Of a DNA stretch of 63,128 bases, positions 26,142-35,081 are shown in pieces. Each line of letters begins with the position of its first letter. Positions within the stretch are counted from its first letter, which is position 1. The stretch comes from an uncultured Eggerthellaceae bacterium. GTDB taxonomy: Bacteria; Actinomycetota; Coriobacteriia; Coriobacteriales; Eggerthellaceae. The notes under the pieces were generated by a model, which saw only the letters and a list, made by a program, of their open reading frames with translations, was not told the DNA's origin and made no database searches. The position numbers and the translations under genes are program-made. The DNA is taken from positions 1 through 63,128 of the forward strand of contig CAJOIP010000028.1 in the NCBI GenBank assembly GCA_905234785.1, written 5' to 3'.

Positions 26142-26570
26142 CTACAGCTCGATCTGACGCGGCTTCTGAGCTGCATGCGGATGATCGGGGCCCACATACA
26201 CCTTCAGCTTCTTGCCCTGGGCACGGCCCAGCGTGTTCTTCGGCAGCATGCCCTTCACGGCATGCTCGATGACGCGCTCGGGGTGCTTGGCCATAGCCTC
26301 GTTGAACGACTCGGACTTCAGGCCACCCGGATAACCGCTGTGGCGGTAGTAGCGCTTGTCGGTCGCCTTGTTGCCCGTCACGCGGATCTTGTCGGCGTTG
26401 ATGATGATGACGAAGTCACCCGTGTCGACATGGGGCGTGTACTGGGGCTTGTGCTTGCCGCGCAGGATGTGCGCAGCCTTGGCGGCGACGCGGCCGAGGA
26501 CCTGATCTTCAGCGTCGATGATCAGCCACTCGCGCTCGACCTCACCGGGCTTTGCGTAGTACGTCTTCAC
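26142..26570 (-). CDS. rplM: 50S ribosomal protein L13
   Basis: Early-assembling large-subunit protein. With the GTG start at 26570 it has exactly 142 residues, the standard length. It contains [19 protein letters not shown], the [15 protein letters not shown] motif, [12 protein letters not shown] and [12 protein letters not shown] ribosome binding site (GAGGAAAG) precedes the GTG. A promoter at 26811-26838 gives a leader of roughly 230 nt, long enough for autogenous control, and a palindromic repeat sits in that leader. Confidence 0.98.
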   Translation of the reverse strand: MKTYYAKPGEVEREWLIIDAEDQVLGRVAAKAAHILRGKHKPQYTPHVDTGDFVIIINADKIRVTGNKATDKRYYRHSGYPGGLKSESFNEAMAKHPERVIEHAVKGMLPKNTLGRAQGKKLKVYVGPDHPHAAQKPRQIEL

Positions 26571-26641
26571 TGTTCTTTCCTCCAGTTTCTTGCGGATGCG
26601 CGCGGAGAAGCGGCCGCTTGCACCCTTTCGGCTTTCGATAA

Positions 26642-26668
26642 TCAATTTCCTCGGAGGAAATTGATTAT
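26642..26668. repeat. 27-bp palindrome, copy B, in the rplM leader
   Basis: Perfect symmetry: AATCAATTTCCTC, central G, GAGGAAATTGATT. It shares the flank TTTCGAT with copy C (34277-34303). It lies about 70 nt 5' of the rplM start codon. Confidence 0.75.
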
Positions 26669-26810
26669 TCCGCCATGCGTGTTTTCAAAAGTGCAGGCTG
26701 TTCGGATGCCGGTTTCCTACGCCGACGCGCCGTGCCTCGGGCTGGACGACCCTTAGCGGTGGCGCTTCCTCCCGTCGCTGCGATACGGGGCTTTTGAAAG
26801 CAACTGTTGA

Positions 26811-26838
26811 AGTATAGCGCGGCAACGACGTGCGTCAA
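26811..26838 (-). promoter_or_regulatory. Promoter of rplM-rpsI
   Basis: Minus strand: -35 TTGACG (26833-26838), 16-bp spacer, -10 TATACT (26811-26816). A close match to the vegetative consensus, fitting a ribosomal protein operon. Confidence 0.65.
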
Positions 26839-26937
26839 CGCAATTTTGCAGGCCATGGCCGCATTCTTCGCAGTTTGCACAAACCTGCCCGATTGCGCTT
26901 GTGGGTCGCCGAACGCCGAGCACAACCCCTTGCGATA

Positions 26938-26949
26938 TACAATATGCAT
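26938..26949 (+). promoter_or_regulatory. Leaderless-type promoter of the YgiQ-like gene
   Basis: TACAAT (26938-26943) is followed by six bases and the ATG at 26950. No Shine-Dalgarno sequence. The in-frame ATG at 26944 abuts the -10 box and could not be transcribed from it. Confidence 0.42.
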
Positions 26950-28752
26950 ATGTTTCTACCGATGAGCAAAGCGGAGATGGAAGGGCGCGGCTGGAACGCC
27001 GTCGACTTCGTGTACGTGTGCGGTGACGCGTACGTCGACCACCCGTCGTTCGGGCACGCCATCATCACGCGGCTGCTGGAGGCGAACGGCTACCACGTGG
27101 GAATCATCGCGCAGCCCGATTGGCGCGACCCCGCGAGCGTATGCGAGTTCGGCGAGCCGCGGCTGGGCTTCCTCGTTTCCGCCGGCAACATGGACTCGAT
27201 GGTCAACCACTTCACCGTGGCCAAGAAGCGCCGCAGCGCCGACGCGTACTCGCCCGGCGGGAAGATGGGGCTGCGGCCCGACCGCGCGTGCGTGGTGTAC
27301 GGCAACCTGATCCGCCGCACGTACAAGCACGCGCCCATCATCTTGGGCGGCATCGAGGCCAGCCTGCGCAGGCTCGCGCACTACGACTACTGGTCCGATT
27401 CGCTGAAGCGCTCGGTTTTGCTCGACTCGGGCGCCGACATGGTGTCGTACGGCATGGGCGAGAAGTCGATCGTCGCCATCGCCGACGCGCTGGCTGCCGG
27501 GCTTTCCGTGCGCGACCTGACGTTCATTCCCGGCACCGCCTACCGCGCGCGCTCGGTCGAGCACGTGTGGGAACCCGTCGTGTTGCCCGCGTTCGAGGCC
27601 ATGCAGGCCGACAAGCTGGAATACGCCCGCAGCTTCGGCATGCAGTTGAAGAACCTCGACCCGTTTTCGGGGCATCCGCTGGTCGAGGAGTACCCGCACG
27701 GCGTGTTCGTGGTGGCCAACCCGCCGGCCGAGCCGCTGACGACCGAAGAGTTCGACGCCGTGTACGACCTGCCTTACGAGCGCACGTGGCACCCGCGCTA
27801 CGAGGCCGCGGGCGGCGTGCCGGCGCTCGCCGAGGTGAGGTTCTCGCTCACGAGCAACCGCGGGTGCATGGGCGATTGCGCGTTCTGCGCGCTGAACTTC
27901 CACCAGGGGCGCATCGTGCAGGCGCGCAGCCACGAGTCGATTCTGGCCGAAGCGCAGATCATGTGCGACGACCCCGAATTCAAGGGCTACATCCACGACG
28001 TGGGCGGGCCGACGGCGAACTTCCGCCATCCCGCCTGCGAGAAGCAGCTGAAGAGCGGCGCCTGCACGCACAAGCGCTGCCTTTCGCCCGAGCCCTGCAA
28101 GCAGCTGCGCGCCGACCATGCCGATTACCTGCAGCTGCTGCGGAAGCTGCGCGCGCTTCCCAACGTGAAGAAGGTGTTCGTGCGCAGCGGCATCCGCTTC
28201 GATTACGCCTTGCTCGACCAAAAGCACGGACGCGAGTTCATCCGCGAGCTGGCCGCCCACCACGTCAGCGGGCAGCTGCGCGTGGCGCCCGAGCACGTGT
28301 CCGACGCCGTGCTGCGGGTGATGGGCAAGCCGCCGCGCACGGTGTACGACCGATTCGTCGACGAGTTCGAACGCGCCTGCCAGAAGGCCGGCAAGGAGCA
28401 GTACCTCGTGCCGTACCTGATGTCGTCGCATCCCAGCTCGACGCTCCGCGAGGCGGTGGAGCTGGCCGAATACTGCCGCGACCTGGGCTTCAACCCCGAG
28501 CAGGTGCAAGATTTCTACCCCACCCCGTCGACGGTTTCCACCTGCATGTACTTCACGGGCGTCGACCCGCGCACCATGCAGCCGGTGTACGTCGCGAAGT
28601 CGCCGCACGAAAAGGCCATGCAGCGCGCGCTGATTCAGTACCGCAACCCGAAGAACGCCGATTTGGTGCGCGAGGCCTTGCGCCGCGCCGGCCGCGAGGA
28701 CCTCATCGGCTATGACAAGCGCTGCCTCGTGAAACCCAGGAAACGCCGCTGA
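26950..28752 (+). CDS. YgiQ family radical SAM protein
   Basis: Radical SAM enzyme of undetermined reaction, cytoplasmic, 600 residues. The N-terminal B12-binding-like fold (GDAYVDHPSFGHAIITRLLE and LFLVSAGNMDSMVNHF-type region) is followed by the SAM core. There the cluster-binding Cys triad is spaced CMGDCAFC (near residue 313), after RFSLTSNRG. Further hallmarks are GGPTANF, a second Cys-rich patch (CTHKRCLSPEPCK) and YPTPSTVSTCMYFTG. The C-terminus is basic (VKPRKRR). The start is set at 26950 from the promoter position; ATG 26962 is an alternative. It is convergent with the amidase gene across a long hairpin. Confidence 0.9.
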   Translation: MFLPMSKAEMEGRGWNAVDFVYVCGDAYVDHPSFGHAIITRLLEANGYHVGIIAQPDWRDPASVCEFGEPRLGFLVSAGNMDSMVNHFTVAKKRRSADAYSPGGKMGLRPDRACVVYGNLIRRTYKHAPIILGGIEASLRRLAHYDYWSDSLKRSVLLDSGADMVSYGMGEKSIVAIADALAAGLSVRDLTFIPGTAYRARSVEHVWEPVVLPAFEAMQADKLEYARSFGMQLKNLDPFSGHPLVEEYPHGVFVVANPPAEPLTTEEFDAVYDLPYERTWHPRYEAAGGVPALAEVRFSLTSNRGCMGDCAFCALNFHQGRIVQARSHESILAEAQIMCDDPEFKGYIHDVGGPTANFRHPACEKQLKSGACTHKRCLSPEPCKQLRADHADYLQLLRKLRALPNVKKVFVRSGIRFDYALLDQKHGREFIRELAAHHVSGQLRVAPEHVSDAVLRVMGKPPRTVYDRFVDEFERACQKAGKEQYLVPYLMSSHPSSTLREAVELAEYCRDLGFNPEQVQDFYPTPSTVSTCMYFTGVDPRTMQPVYVAKSPHEKAMQRALIQYRNPKNADLVREALRRAGREDLIGYDKRCLVKPRKRR

Positions 28753-28762
28753 CGAACGGCCC

Positions 28763-28879
28763 GCCCTCCGCCCGGGAAGCGGGGTGCGCCGCTTGCGCAG
28801 GCGGAGGAAATCATAGGGATTGTGCAGGCTCTGCGCCGCCGAGCAGCTGTAGGCGCACCCCCCTTCGCGGGCGGAGGGC
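28763..28879. repeat. Long inverted repeat between the YgiQ-like and amidase genes
   Basis: Arms of about 28 nt (28763-28790, GCCCTCCGCCC... and 28852-28879, ...GGGCGGAGGGC) are nearly complementary, with GGGGTGCGCC pairing to GGCGCACCCC. The 61-nt interior is also partly self-complementary. It sits between convergent genes, so it may act as a two-way terminator, but no T-tract is seen. Confidence 0.55.
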
Positions 28880-28897
28880 GAGCCGCTCGCCATGTCC

Positions 28898-29626
28898 CTA
28901 GTCGTGCGTGCGGTGGTCCTTGTAGTTGGCCAGGTAGGGCGCGAACTCGGGGCTCGTGTCGGAGTTGCCGGTGCGCCATTCCTTGTGGTCGATGATCTGC
29001 GACTCCTCGCCAAAGTACGCGTCGATGTAGGCGATGAGCGCGTCGACCGCTTCCAGCTGCTCGGCGGGATAATCGCCCGAGCCGCCGACATGCACCATCT
29101 CGATGCCGACTGACCAGGCGTTCATGCCGTAATCGGGCGCCCAGTCGCCGATGGGAACGGTGCCCACCATGTCGTCGCGGCCGTCTTCCACGATGCCGAA
29201 CTGCTCGTTATGGCCCGCGTCGCCGAAGCCCGCATGGTGGGTTATCTTGTCGAGCGGCACGCATTGCACGATGCTGCCGTCCTTGTTCACGACGAAATGC
29301 GCCGCCACGCCCGCGCCATTGCCGTCCCAGTAATTCACCACGCCCGCAGCGTCGCCATCGCCCTCGGTGTCATGCAGCACAATGTATTTCTGGAACTCGG
29401 CCGGCTTGTCGCCGTGCACGAAGCTTTCGCGGTAGTCCTCGGTCAGGCGCAACGCCGCGCGGGCGTCGGCCACGGGATCGGCCGACGAGCTGGCCGCATC
29501 GGACACTTCGAACGACCCCGCCGCAGACGATGACGTGGCGGGCGCCGAAGCGCACCCCGCCAGCGCGAACGCCAGCATGAGCGCCAATGCGGCGGCAATC
29601 GGAAAGGCGGCAGGTCCCCTTCGCAT
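28898..29626 (-). CDS. Lipoprotein N-acetylmuramoyl-L-alanine amidase (Amidase_2 fold)
   Basis: Zinc amidase predicted to cut the lactyl-peptide bond of peptidoglycan at the cell surface. A lipoprotein signal ends in LAGC with lipidated Cys25, then a Ser/Ala-rich linker to about residue 50. The catalytic domain has zinc ligands in IVLHDTEG, HHAGFG and the IIDHKEWRTG segment, together with the typical AAHFVVNKDGSIVQ strand and NAWSVGIEMVH. The 242-residue length fits. GGGGAGA precedes the ATG. It starts 10 nt after the ABC transporter gene, so the two are probably co-transcribed. Confidence 0.87.
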   Translation of the reverse strand: MRRGPAAFPIAAALALMLAFALAGCASAPATSSSAAGSFEVSDAASSSADPVADARAALRLTEDYRESFVHGDKPAEFQKYIVLHDTEGDGDAAGVVNYWDGNGAGVAAHFVVNKDGSIVQCVPLDKITHHAGFGDAGHNEQFGIVEDGRDDMVGTVPIGDWAPDYGMNAWSVGIEMVHVGGSGDYPAEQLEAVDALIAYIDAYFGEESQIIDHKEWRTGNSDTSPEFAPYLANYKDHRTHD

Positions 29627-29636
29627 GCGTTCTCCC

Positions 29637-32600
29637 CTACTCGCTGCGCAGGGCCTCGACCGGGTCTTTGCGGCTGGCGCTACCCGACGGGATGAGGCCG
29701 GCGATGAACGTGAGGAACACGCTGATGAGCACCAGGATGACGCCCGCCGGCACCGGCAGCAGCGCCACGTTGGGCACGTCGTAGATGCTCTCCACGATGA
29801 TGTTGGCCGGTATGCACGCGAGCGCCGTCACGCCCACGCCGAGCACGCCGGCGATGAGCCCCTCGATGACCGTCTCGGCGTTGAACACGCGGCTGATGTC
29901 GCCCTTCGACGCGCCGATGGAACGCAGGATGCCGATTTCCTTCTTGCGCTCGAGCACCGAGATGTACGTGATGACGCCGATCATGATCGACGACACGATG
30001 AGCGAGATGGCCACGAATGCGATGAGCACGGTGGTGATCATGTCGATGATGGTGGTGACCGACTTCATCAGCGTGCCCACGATGTCGGTGTAGTTGATGA
30101 CCTTGTCCTCGTCGGTGGCGCGCATCTCGTCGTTGTACGCGTCCAGGATTTCGATGACATGCTCCTTGCTCTCGAAATCCTTCGGGTAAATGCTGATCTC
30201 GGAGGGCTTGGCGAAGTCGGCGTAGCCGAGCTTCTTCAGGTTGTTGTCGTAGGAGCGCTCCTCGACGCGCATCATCGACATCATGAGCTCGGTGAGCTCT
30301 TCGGGGCTCATGTTGAACTGGAAGGCGCGCGCGAACGCGTCGGCGTCGACGCCCATGGCGGACCCGAGGTTGGCGAACACCGACTGCATCTGGCCCGATA
30401 GCGCGTTCATGTACTGGGCCATGTACTGCTGCATGTACGACGCGAGCTGCTGCTGGATGACGGGCCCCATCTGCGCGGCGTAGTACGCGCCCAGCCGCTC
30501 GGATATCTTCTGCGTGGCCTCGTCCTGCGACGATGCGCCGAGCTGCTTGGCCACGTTCGCCATGATTTGCGCTTGCAGCTTGTCGGTGTCGATGTACGAC
30601 GCGTACTTCGCAAGCGCCTGCTGGCCCTCGGGCGAGTTGAAGAACGCGCTGGGGTTGGTGGCCGACGCGGGGTTGGCCGCCAGCCACGCCGCGAACGCGT
30701 CGGATATCACCTTGTTGGCCTCGGCCTCGTTGTTCACCGTTATCGTGACGCCCTCAAGCAGGTTTTGCGCCGTGAGCTCGGGGAAGATCGCCTGCAGATC
30801 GGCAGCGGAGACCTGCGGCGTCATCGACGAGAACAGGCCCGACATGTCGAGGCCCGGCACGTTCACCTTCGAAAGGTCGATGCCGCTGAAGTCGAGTGCG
30901 CCCGCGTCGAACCAGAACGCCGAGGCCAGCGCACCCTGGTCGATGCTGAACAGCGACTGCATGTCGAACGAGCTGCCGCTTTCGTCCTCCTGCTCTTCGA
31001 ACGTCTTGCCGTTGAACACATCGACTTTCGGGTCGGCCAGCTGGTCCTTCACGATCTGCGCCTCGGCGGACTCGTCCACGATGTGCTCGACGAGCGCGGG
31101 CGTGTAGTAGATGCCCTGCCGCAGGGCCACAGCGTTCGCGCCTTCCTTCGGGCGCACGATGCCGGCGATGACGAGGTCCTCGCCCTTGTTCACGAGGTCC
31201 TTCATGAACTCGGTGTCGTCGGATTTGTCGACCCACACCTTGTTCTCCTCGTTGTACTTGTACCAGTTGATGGCGTTGACCAGCTTGAACTTCATGCCGA
31301 GCACGTCGTCGTACGTCACGTCGATTTCGGTTGTGGGCGCGGAGACTTCCTCCTCGTCGGCGAACTGGCGGATCATCTCCTTCAGCTCGTCGTAGGGGCG
31401 CAGGCCCAGCACGTACGACATGAAGTCGCTGATGCGGCCCGTCTGCGACAGCACGAGCACGAGCTCGTTTTCGGCTTCGGGCCAATGGCCGCGCACGATG
31501 TCGTACTGTTCCTCGATGACCTCGCCGTTGTTGGGCATCTCGTCGAACATGTCGGTCGACATCGACATGGAAAGCAGGCTGTTCGACGTGGCACCGCCGC
31601 TGAAGCCGAGCGACGAGAACGAGGTGTCGGGGTTGATCTGCCGCACGCCGTCCGCCGTGTTCGCGTCGAATATCTGCGGCGTTACGGCGTATTCGTAGAA
31701 GATGTCGTTGACGTAGTCCTCGATGCCGGATTCGCCGCTGTCGAAGTACGCCTTCAGCGCGGCAAGGTCGTTGTTGCCGATGCTGGCGAACATGCGCGTC
31801 ATCATGCGCGATTCCACGAGCTTGTCGCCGTCGCGGTCGGCCACTTGGAACAGCGTCGGGTCGGGGCCGGTTTGGCTCGCCGAATCGTCGTCGGCGTCGT
31901 CGGTTGCGCCCGACATGCCCACGAACATCGACGTGACGTCGAAGCCCGTGGAAAGGATCTGCAGCGGGTAGACCGACAACGTGTCTTCCTCGACAGTCTT
32001 GATGTAGTTGTTCACGCCGTTGGCAAGCGCCAAAATGGCCGCGATGCCGATGATGCCGATGCTTCCGGCCACGGCCGTCATGATGGTGCGGCCCTTCTTG
32101 GTGAGCAGGTTGTTTGCCGAAAGCGCGAGCGCCGTGAGGAACGACATGCGCGTGTAGTGCGCGGGCTTCGCGTTGGCAGCCGCGACTTCTTCGGCCGTGG
32201 GATCGTGGGGGTCGCTGTCCGACGTGATGCGCCCGTCGGCCAAGTTCACGATGCGCGTGGAGTACTGCTCGGCGAGTTCGGGGTTGTGCGTGACCATGAC
32301 GACCAGGCGGTCGTCGGCGATCTCGGTGAGCAGGTCCATGATCTGCACGCTGGTCTTCGAGTCGAGCGCGCCGGTGGGCTCGTCGGCCAGCAGGATCTCC
32401 GGGTCGTTGATGAGGGCGCGGGCGATGGCGACGCGCTGCATCTGGCCGCCCGAGAGCTGCGCGGGCTTCTTGTCGATGTGGTCGCCCAGCCCCACGCGTT
32501 CGAGCGCGGCCACGGCGCGGTTGTGGCGCTCTTCGCGCGACACGCCGGAAAGCGTCAGCGCCAGCTCCACGTTGGCGAGCACCGTCTGGTGCGGGATGAG

Positions 32601-32879
32601 GTTGTAGCTTTGGAACACGAAGCCGATGCGGTTGTTGCGGTAGGCGTCCCAATCGCGGTCTTTGAACTCCTTGGTGGAAATGCCCTCGATGACGAGGTCG
32701 CCCGAGTCGTAGTGGTCGAGCCCGCCGATGATGTTGAGCATCGTCGTCTTGCCCGAACCCGAGGGGCCGAGGATGGAGACGAACTCGTTGTCGCGGAACG
32801 AGATGGACACGTCGTCGAGCGCTTTCTGCGTGAAACTCGCCGTCGTGTACGACTTGCAGATGTTCTTGAGCTGAAGCAT
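29637..32879 (-). CDS. MacB-like ABC transporter, ATPase and FtsX-type permease in one protein
   Basis: A 1080-residue half-transporter. Residues 1-225 are a LolD/MacB-class ATPase: Walker [10 protein letters not shown] (38-46), [13 protein letters not shown]-loop, signature [15 protein letters not shown], Walker [13 protein letters not shown] and H-loop VTHNPELA. A first membrane helix lies near 270-295, then a very large extracytoplasmic region of about 600 residues, rich in Met/Gln in its second half ([16 protein letters not shown]). Three C-terminal helices (about 945-1075) contain the FtsX motif [19 protein letters not shown]. The size of the outside region is unusual for MacB (about 200). 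Substrate unknown; antimicrobial-peptide or envelope-lipid handling are common roles. ATG 32879 follows GGGGAA. Confidence 0.9.
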   Translation of the reverse strand: MLQLKNICKSYTTASFTQKALDDVSISFRDNEFVSILGPSGSGKTTMLNIIGGLDHYDSGDLVIEGISTKEFKDRDWDAYRNNRIGFVFQSYNLIPHQTVLANVELALTLSGVSREERHNRAVAALERVGLGDHIDKKPAQLSGGQMQRVAIARALINDPEILLADEPTGALDSKTSVQIMDLLTEIADDRLVVMVTHNPELAEQYSTRIVNLADGRITSDSDPHDPTAEEVAAANAKPAHYTRMSFLTALALSANNLLTKKGRTIMTAVAGSIGIIGIAAILALANGVNNYIKTVEEDTLSVYPLQILSTGFDVTSMFVGMSGATDDADDDSASQTGPDPTLFQVADRDGDKLVESRMMTRMFASIGNNDLAALKAYFDSGESGIEDYVNDIFYEYAVTPQIFDANTADGVRQINPDTSFSSLGFSGGATSNSLLSMSMSTDMFDEMPNNGEVIEEQYDIVRGHWPEAENELVLVLSQTGRISDFMSYVLGLRPYDELKEMIRQFADEEEVSAPTTEIDVTYDDVLGMKFKLVNAINWYKYNEENKVWVDKSDDTEFMKDLVNKGEDLVIAGIVRPKEGANAVALRQGIYYTPALVEHIVDESAEAQIVKDQLADPKVDVFNGKTFEEQEDESGSSFDMQSLFSIDQGALASAFWFDAGALDFSGIDLSKVNVPGLDMSGLFSSMTPQVSAADLQAIFPELTAQNLLEGVTITVNNEAEANKVISDAFAAWLAANPASATNPSAFFNSPEGQQALAKYASYIDTDKLQAQIMANVAKQLGASSQDEATQKISERLGAYYAAQMGPVIQQQLASYMQQYMAQYMNALSGQMQSVFANLGSAMGVDADAFARAFQFNMSPEELTELMMSMMRVEERSYDNNLKKLGYADFAKPSEISIYPKDFESKEHVIEILDAYNDEMRATDEDKVINYTDIVGTLMKSVTTIIDMITTVLIAFVAISLIVSSIMIGVITYISVLERKKEIGILRSIGASKGDISRVFNAETVIEGLIAGVLGVGVTALACIPANIIVESIYDVPNVALLPVPAGVILVLISVFLTFIAGLIPSGSASRKDPVEALRSE

Positions 32880-32907
32880 GCGGTTCCCCACGTCAATTGT
32901 CGAGTAA

Positions 32908-32938
32908 GCGTAATCTAATTCAGTATGTCAGATTACGC
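32908..32938 (-). promoter_or_regulatory. 9-bp inverted repeat upstream of the MacB-like gene, candidate operator
   Basis: GCGTAATCT (32908-32916) and AGATTACGC (32930-32938) are exact complements with a 13-nt AT-rich spacer, 29 nt before the start codon. Position and symmetry suggest a dimeric regulator site. Confidence 0.4.
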
Positions 32939-33016
32939 CCCACGTGTGGAACATGCCCGAACGCGGTTCCCAAACCGTAAAATACACAAATATAGTCGGC
33001 TTTATAGAACTAGCCG

Positions 33017-33078
33017 GGGACGATGCGCAGGAGGGGAGCAAGTGCATCATTTTGATGCACCCCTCCTGCGCATCGTCC
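33017..33078. repeat. GATGCGCGGGAGGGG palindromic repeat, copy 4 (perfect hairpin)
   Basis: A 20-bp perfect stem (33017-33036, GGGACGATGCGCAGGAGGGG, with 33059-33078). Inside, GTGCATCA and TGATGCAC (33042-33049 and 33053-33060) form a second stem. It lies just after the aminotransferase stop and may also end its transcription. Confidence 0.75.
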
Positions 33079-33084
33079 CGGGTT

Positions 33085-34263
33085 TTATTCGTAGTCGGCT
33101 TTCAGGGCGGCCCAGGCCTTGCGGGAGTTGCGGATGACGTCGGCGCTGATGCAGTAGCTGGCGCGCGCCCAACCGTGGCCGCCGAAGCATTCGGCGGGGA
33201 CCAGCAGCAGCTCGTGTTCCTTTGCCTTCTCGTTGAACGCGAGCGAGTCGTCCTCGAGCGCCTTCACCCACAGGTAGAACGCGCCGTCGGGCTGGATGTA
33301 CTCGTAGCCGAGCTCGTCGAGCATGCTGGTGAGGATCTCACGGTTCTGGCGGTACGCTTCCACGTTCGTCGGCTCGCCGATGCACGTCTCGATGACGCGC
33401 TGGAACATGACCGGCGCGCAGATGAAGCCCAGCGCGCGGCCCGCGCCGGCCACGGCGGCGGACACCTCGGCCGCATTGGCGATGCGGTCGCTCACGTACA
33501 CGTAGCCGATGCGCTCGCCCGGCAGCGACAGGCTCTTCGCCCAGGAATAGCACACGATGGTGTCGGTGTAGAAGTTGGCCGTGAAGGGCACGTCGACGCC
33601 GTAGGTGATCTCGCGGTACGGCTCGTCGCTGATCAGGTAGATGGGGTGGCCGAGCTCGGCTTCCTTCTCGACGAGCAGGGCGGCCAGCTCTTCGATGTTC
33701 GCTTGAGTGTACACGCACCCGACCGGGTTGTTCGGCGAGTTGATGACCACGGCGGCCGTCTTCTCGTTGATGGCCTGGCGCAGGGCGTCGATGTCGAGCT
33801 GGAAGTCGCTTTCGCGCATGGGGACCTCGACGCACGTGCAGTTCGCCGATTCGATCATCACCTTGTACTCGGCGAAGTACGGAGCGTTCACGATGACCTC
33901 GTCGCCGGGGTGCGTGATGGCGGCCACCGTGATGTACAGCGCGGCCGTGGCGCCGGCGGTCAGGTACACGTTGCCGAACGTCGCGGGTATGCCGAAGCGC
34001 TCGCGCAGGTTGTCGGCGACAGCTTGGCGCGCCGATTGCAGGCCGGGCGACATCGTGTAGGCGTGCAGCTGCTCGGGCGGCTCTTCCAGCAGCTCCTCGA
34101 TGCGGGCGCGCACGGCGGGCGGCGCGGGGATGGACGGGTTGCCGATGGAATAGTCGAACACGTTCTCCTCGCCGATTTCGGCTTTGCGCTCAAGGCCGTA
34201 GGCGAACTGCTTGCGGATGAAGTTCGGCTGGCTGCCCAGCTGGTACATGCGCTCGTTGACCAT
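33085..34263 (-). CDS. Pyridoxal-phosphate aminotransferase, class I/II
   Basis: Fold type I aminotransferase of 392 residues. Visible are the substrate-site start VFDYSIGNPSIPAPP, TAGATAALYITVAA (phosphate-binding turn), INSPNNPVGCVYT, ISDEPYREITYG with the cofactor Asp/Tyr, and the Schiff-base Lys in YSWAKSLSLPGERIGYV. A C-terminal Arg in GHGWARASYCIS binds the substrate carboxylate. This matches aspartate/alanine-type enzymes annotated as pyridoxal-phosphate-dependent aminotransferases; the amino donor cannot be told. The ATG at 34263 follows AAAGGGGCC. The 27-bp palindrome copy C precedes it, and the universal stress gene lies upstream. Confidence 0.9.
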   Translation of the reverse strand: MVNERMYQLGSQPNFIRKQFAYGLERKAEIGEENVFDYSIGNPSIPAPPAVRARIEELLEEPPEQLHAYTMSPGLQSARQAVADNLRERFGIPATFGNVYLTAGATAALYITVAAITHPGDEVIVNAPYFAEYKVMIESANCTCVEVPMRESDFQLDIDALRQAINEKTAAVVINSPNNPVGCVYTQANIEELAALLVEKEAELGHPIYLISDEPYREITYGVDVPFTANFYTDTIVCYSWAKSLSLPGERIGYVYVSDRIANAAEVSAAVAGAGRALGFICAPVMFQRVIETCIGEPTNVEAYRQNREILTSMLDELGYEYIQPDGAFYLWVKALEDDSLAFNEKAKEHELLLVPAECFGGHGWARASYCISADVIRNSRKAWAALKADYE

Positions 34264-34276
34264 GAGGCCCCTTTCG

Positions 34277-34303
34277 ATAATCAATTACCTCGGAGGAAAT
34301 TGA
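34277..34303. repeat. 27-bp palindrome, copy C, upstream of the aminotransferase gene
   Basis: AATCAATTACCTC, central G, GAGGAAATTGATT (one mismatch). It lies in the 42-nt gap between the universal stress protein stop and the aminotransferase start, sharing the flank TTTCGAT with copy B. Confidence 0.72.
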
Positions 34304-34305
34304 TT

Positions 34306-34782
34306 CTAGTCGTGCCATTCGTCTTGCGGGTGCTCTTCCAGGGTTTCGGGGCGCACGACCAGCACGTCGCATTTCACGTTGCGGATGAGCTGGGTCGACA
34401 CGCTGCCGACGAACGCGTACTTGATGTTGGAAAGGCCGCGCACGCCGCAGATGACCAGGTCGGGGTTGTACGGCTCGACGAGCCCTTCGACCAGCGTCTC
34501 GGCCACGCGGCCTGCGCGAACCTGCACGTCGATCGACGGGATGCACTCGTCGTTGCGGGCGCGCGTGAAGTACTTCTCGAGCGTTTCCTCGATGCGCTGG
34601 CGGCCGTCTTCGATGAGCGCCGCGAAGTCGATGCCGTTCGCCTCGTACGGGACCGAGTCGATGACGTGCCCGAACATGACTTCGGCGTTGTTGTCGTGCG
34701 CGATGGAAAGCGCGCGGCGGGCAACTGCCTCCTGCGTGGCGGCTCCGTCGAGCGCGGCGAAGATCTTGTTGTAACGAGCCAT
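34306..34782 (-). CDS. Universal stress protein (UspA family)
   Basis: Small alpha/beta nucleotide-binding stress protein, 158 residues. The N-terminal strand is KIFAALDGAATQEAVARRAL. The C-terminal ATP-binding signature is present in degenerate form (VICGVRGLSNIKYAFVGSVSTQLIRNVKCDVLVV), close to G-x2-G-x9-G-S. The ATG at 34782 is chosen because GGAGGCAGGG lies upstream and it starts the conserved strand. Probably co-transcribed with the aminotransferase gene. Physiological role not inferable. Confidence 0.88.
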   Translation of the reverse strand: MARYNKIFAALDGAATQEAVARRALSIAHDNNAEVMFGHVIDSVPYEANGIDFAALIEDGRQRIEETLEKYFTRARNDECIPSIDVQVRAGRVAETLVEGLVEPYNPDLVICGVRGLSNIKYAFVGSVSTQLIRNVKCDVLVVRPETLEEHPQDEWHD

Positions 34783-34851
34783 TCCCTGCCTCCTGTTCGC
34801 TGGCTTTTTCCTCATTGTAACGCTTGATTATGCTAATTGTGGAAACCGTGT

Positions 34852-35042
34852 TGTCATCCTGAGCGCAGCGCGAAGCGCGTCCCCCTGTCATCCTGAGCGC
34901 AGCGCAAAGCGCGTCCCCCTGTCATCCTGAGCGCAGCGCGAAGCGCGTCCCCCTGTCATCCTGAGCGCAGCGCGAAGCGCGGAGTCGAAGGATCTCCTGC
35001 CTCGCAACGGGGGAGATCCCTCGCTTACGCTCGGGATGACAG
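34852..35042. repeat. Four tandem 34-bp repeats plus an inverted relative
   Basis: Unit TGTCATCCTGAGCGCAGCGC + GAAGCGCGTCCCCC occurs at 34852-34885, 34886-34919 (one G-to-A change), 34920-34953 and, truncated, at 34954-34980. It is followed by GGAGTCGAAGGATCTCC. The complementary form GGGGGAGATCCCTCGCTTAC...GATGACA is at 35010-35042, so the array can fold back. Relatives occur at 35742-35915 and 40423-40525. There are no spacers, so it is not a CRISPR array. Confidence 0.8.
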
Positions 35043-35081
35043 GTTGGGAAATACGAACACCAGTATCGGCCCCATTGTTTC

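Larger units (their letters stand above)
26571..26949. other. Divergent rplM/ygiQ-like region with a long rplM leader
   Basis: No gene supported. On the minus strand it holds the rplM promoter (26811-26838) and about 230 nt of untranslated leader. In the leader, TTTTCAAAAG (about 26684-26693) can pair with CTTTTGAAAG (26791-26800), bracketing a GC-rich structured segment. The 27-bp palindrome copy B follows. The plus strand carries the YgiQ-like promoter at the right edge. The layout suggests leader-mediated control of L13/S9, but no known L13 leader motif can be confirmed by eye. Confidence 0.5.

Noticed and set aside
26665..26949. 94-codon minus-strand frame upstream of rplM
   Set aside because: It spans the rplM promoter and leader, lacks a ribosome binding site and resembles no protein.
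34852..34980. Possible CRISPR array
   Set aside because: The 34-bp units are directly abutting with no spacers, and no cas gene is in the window.
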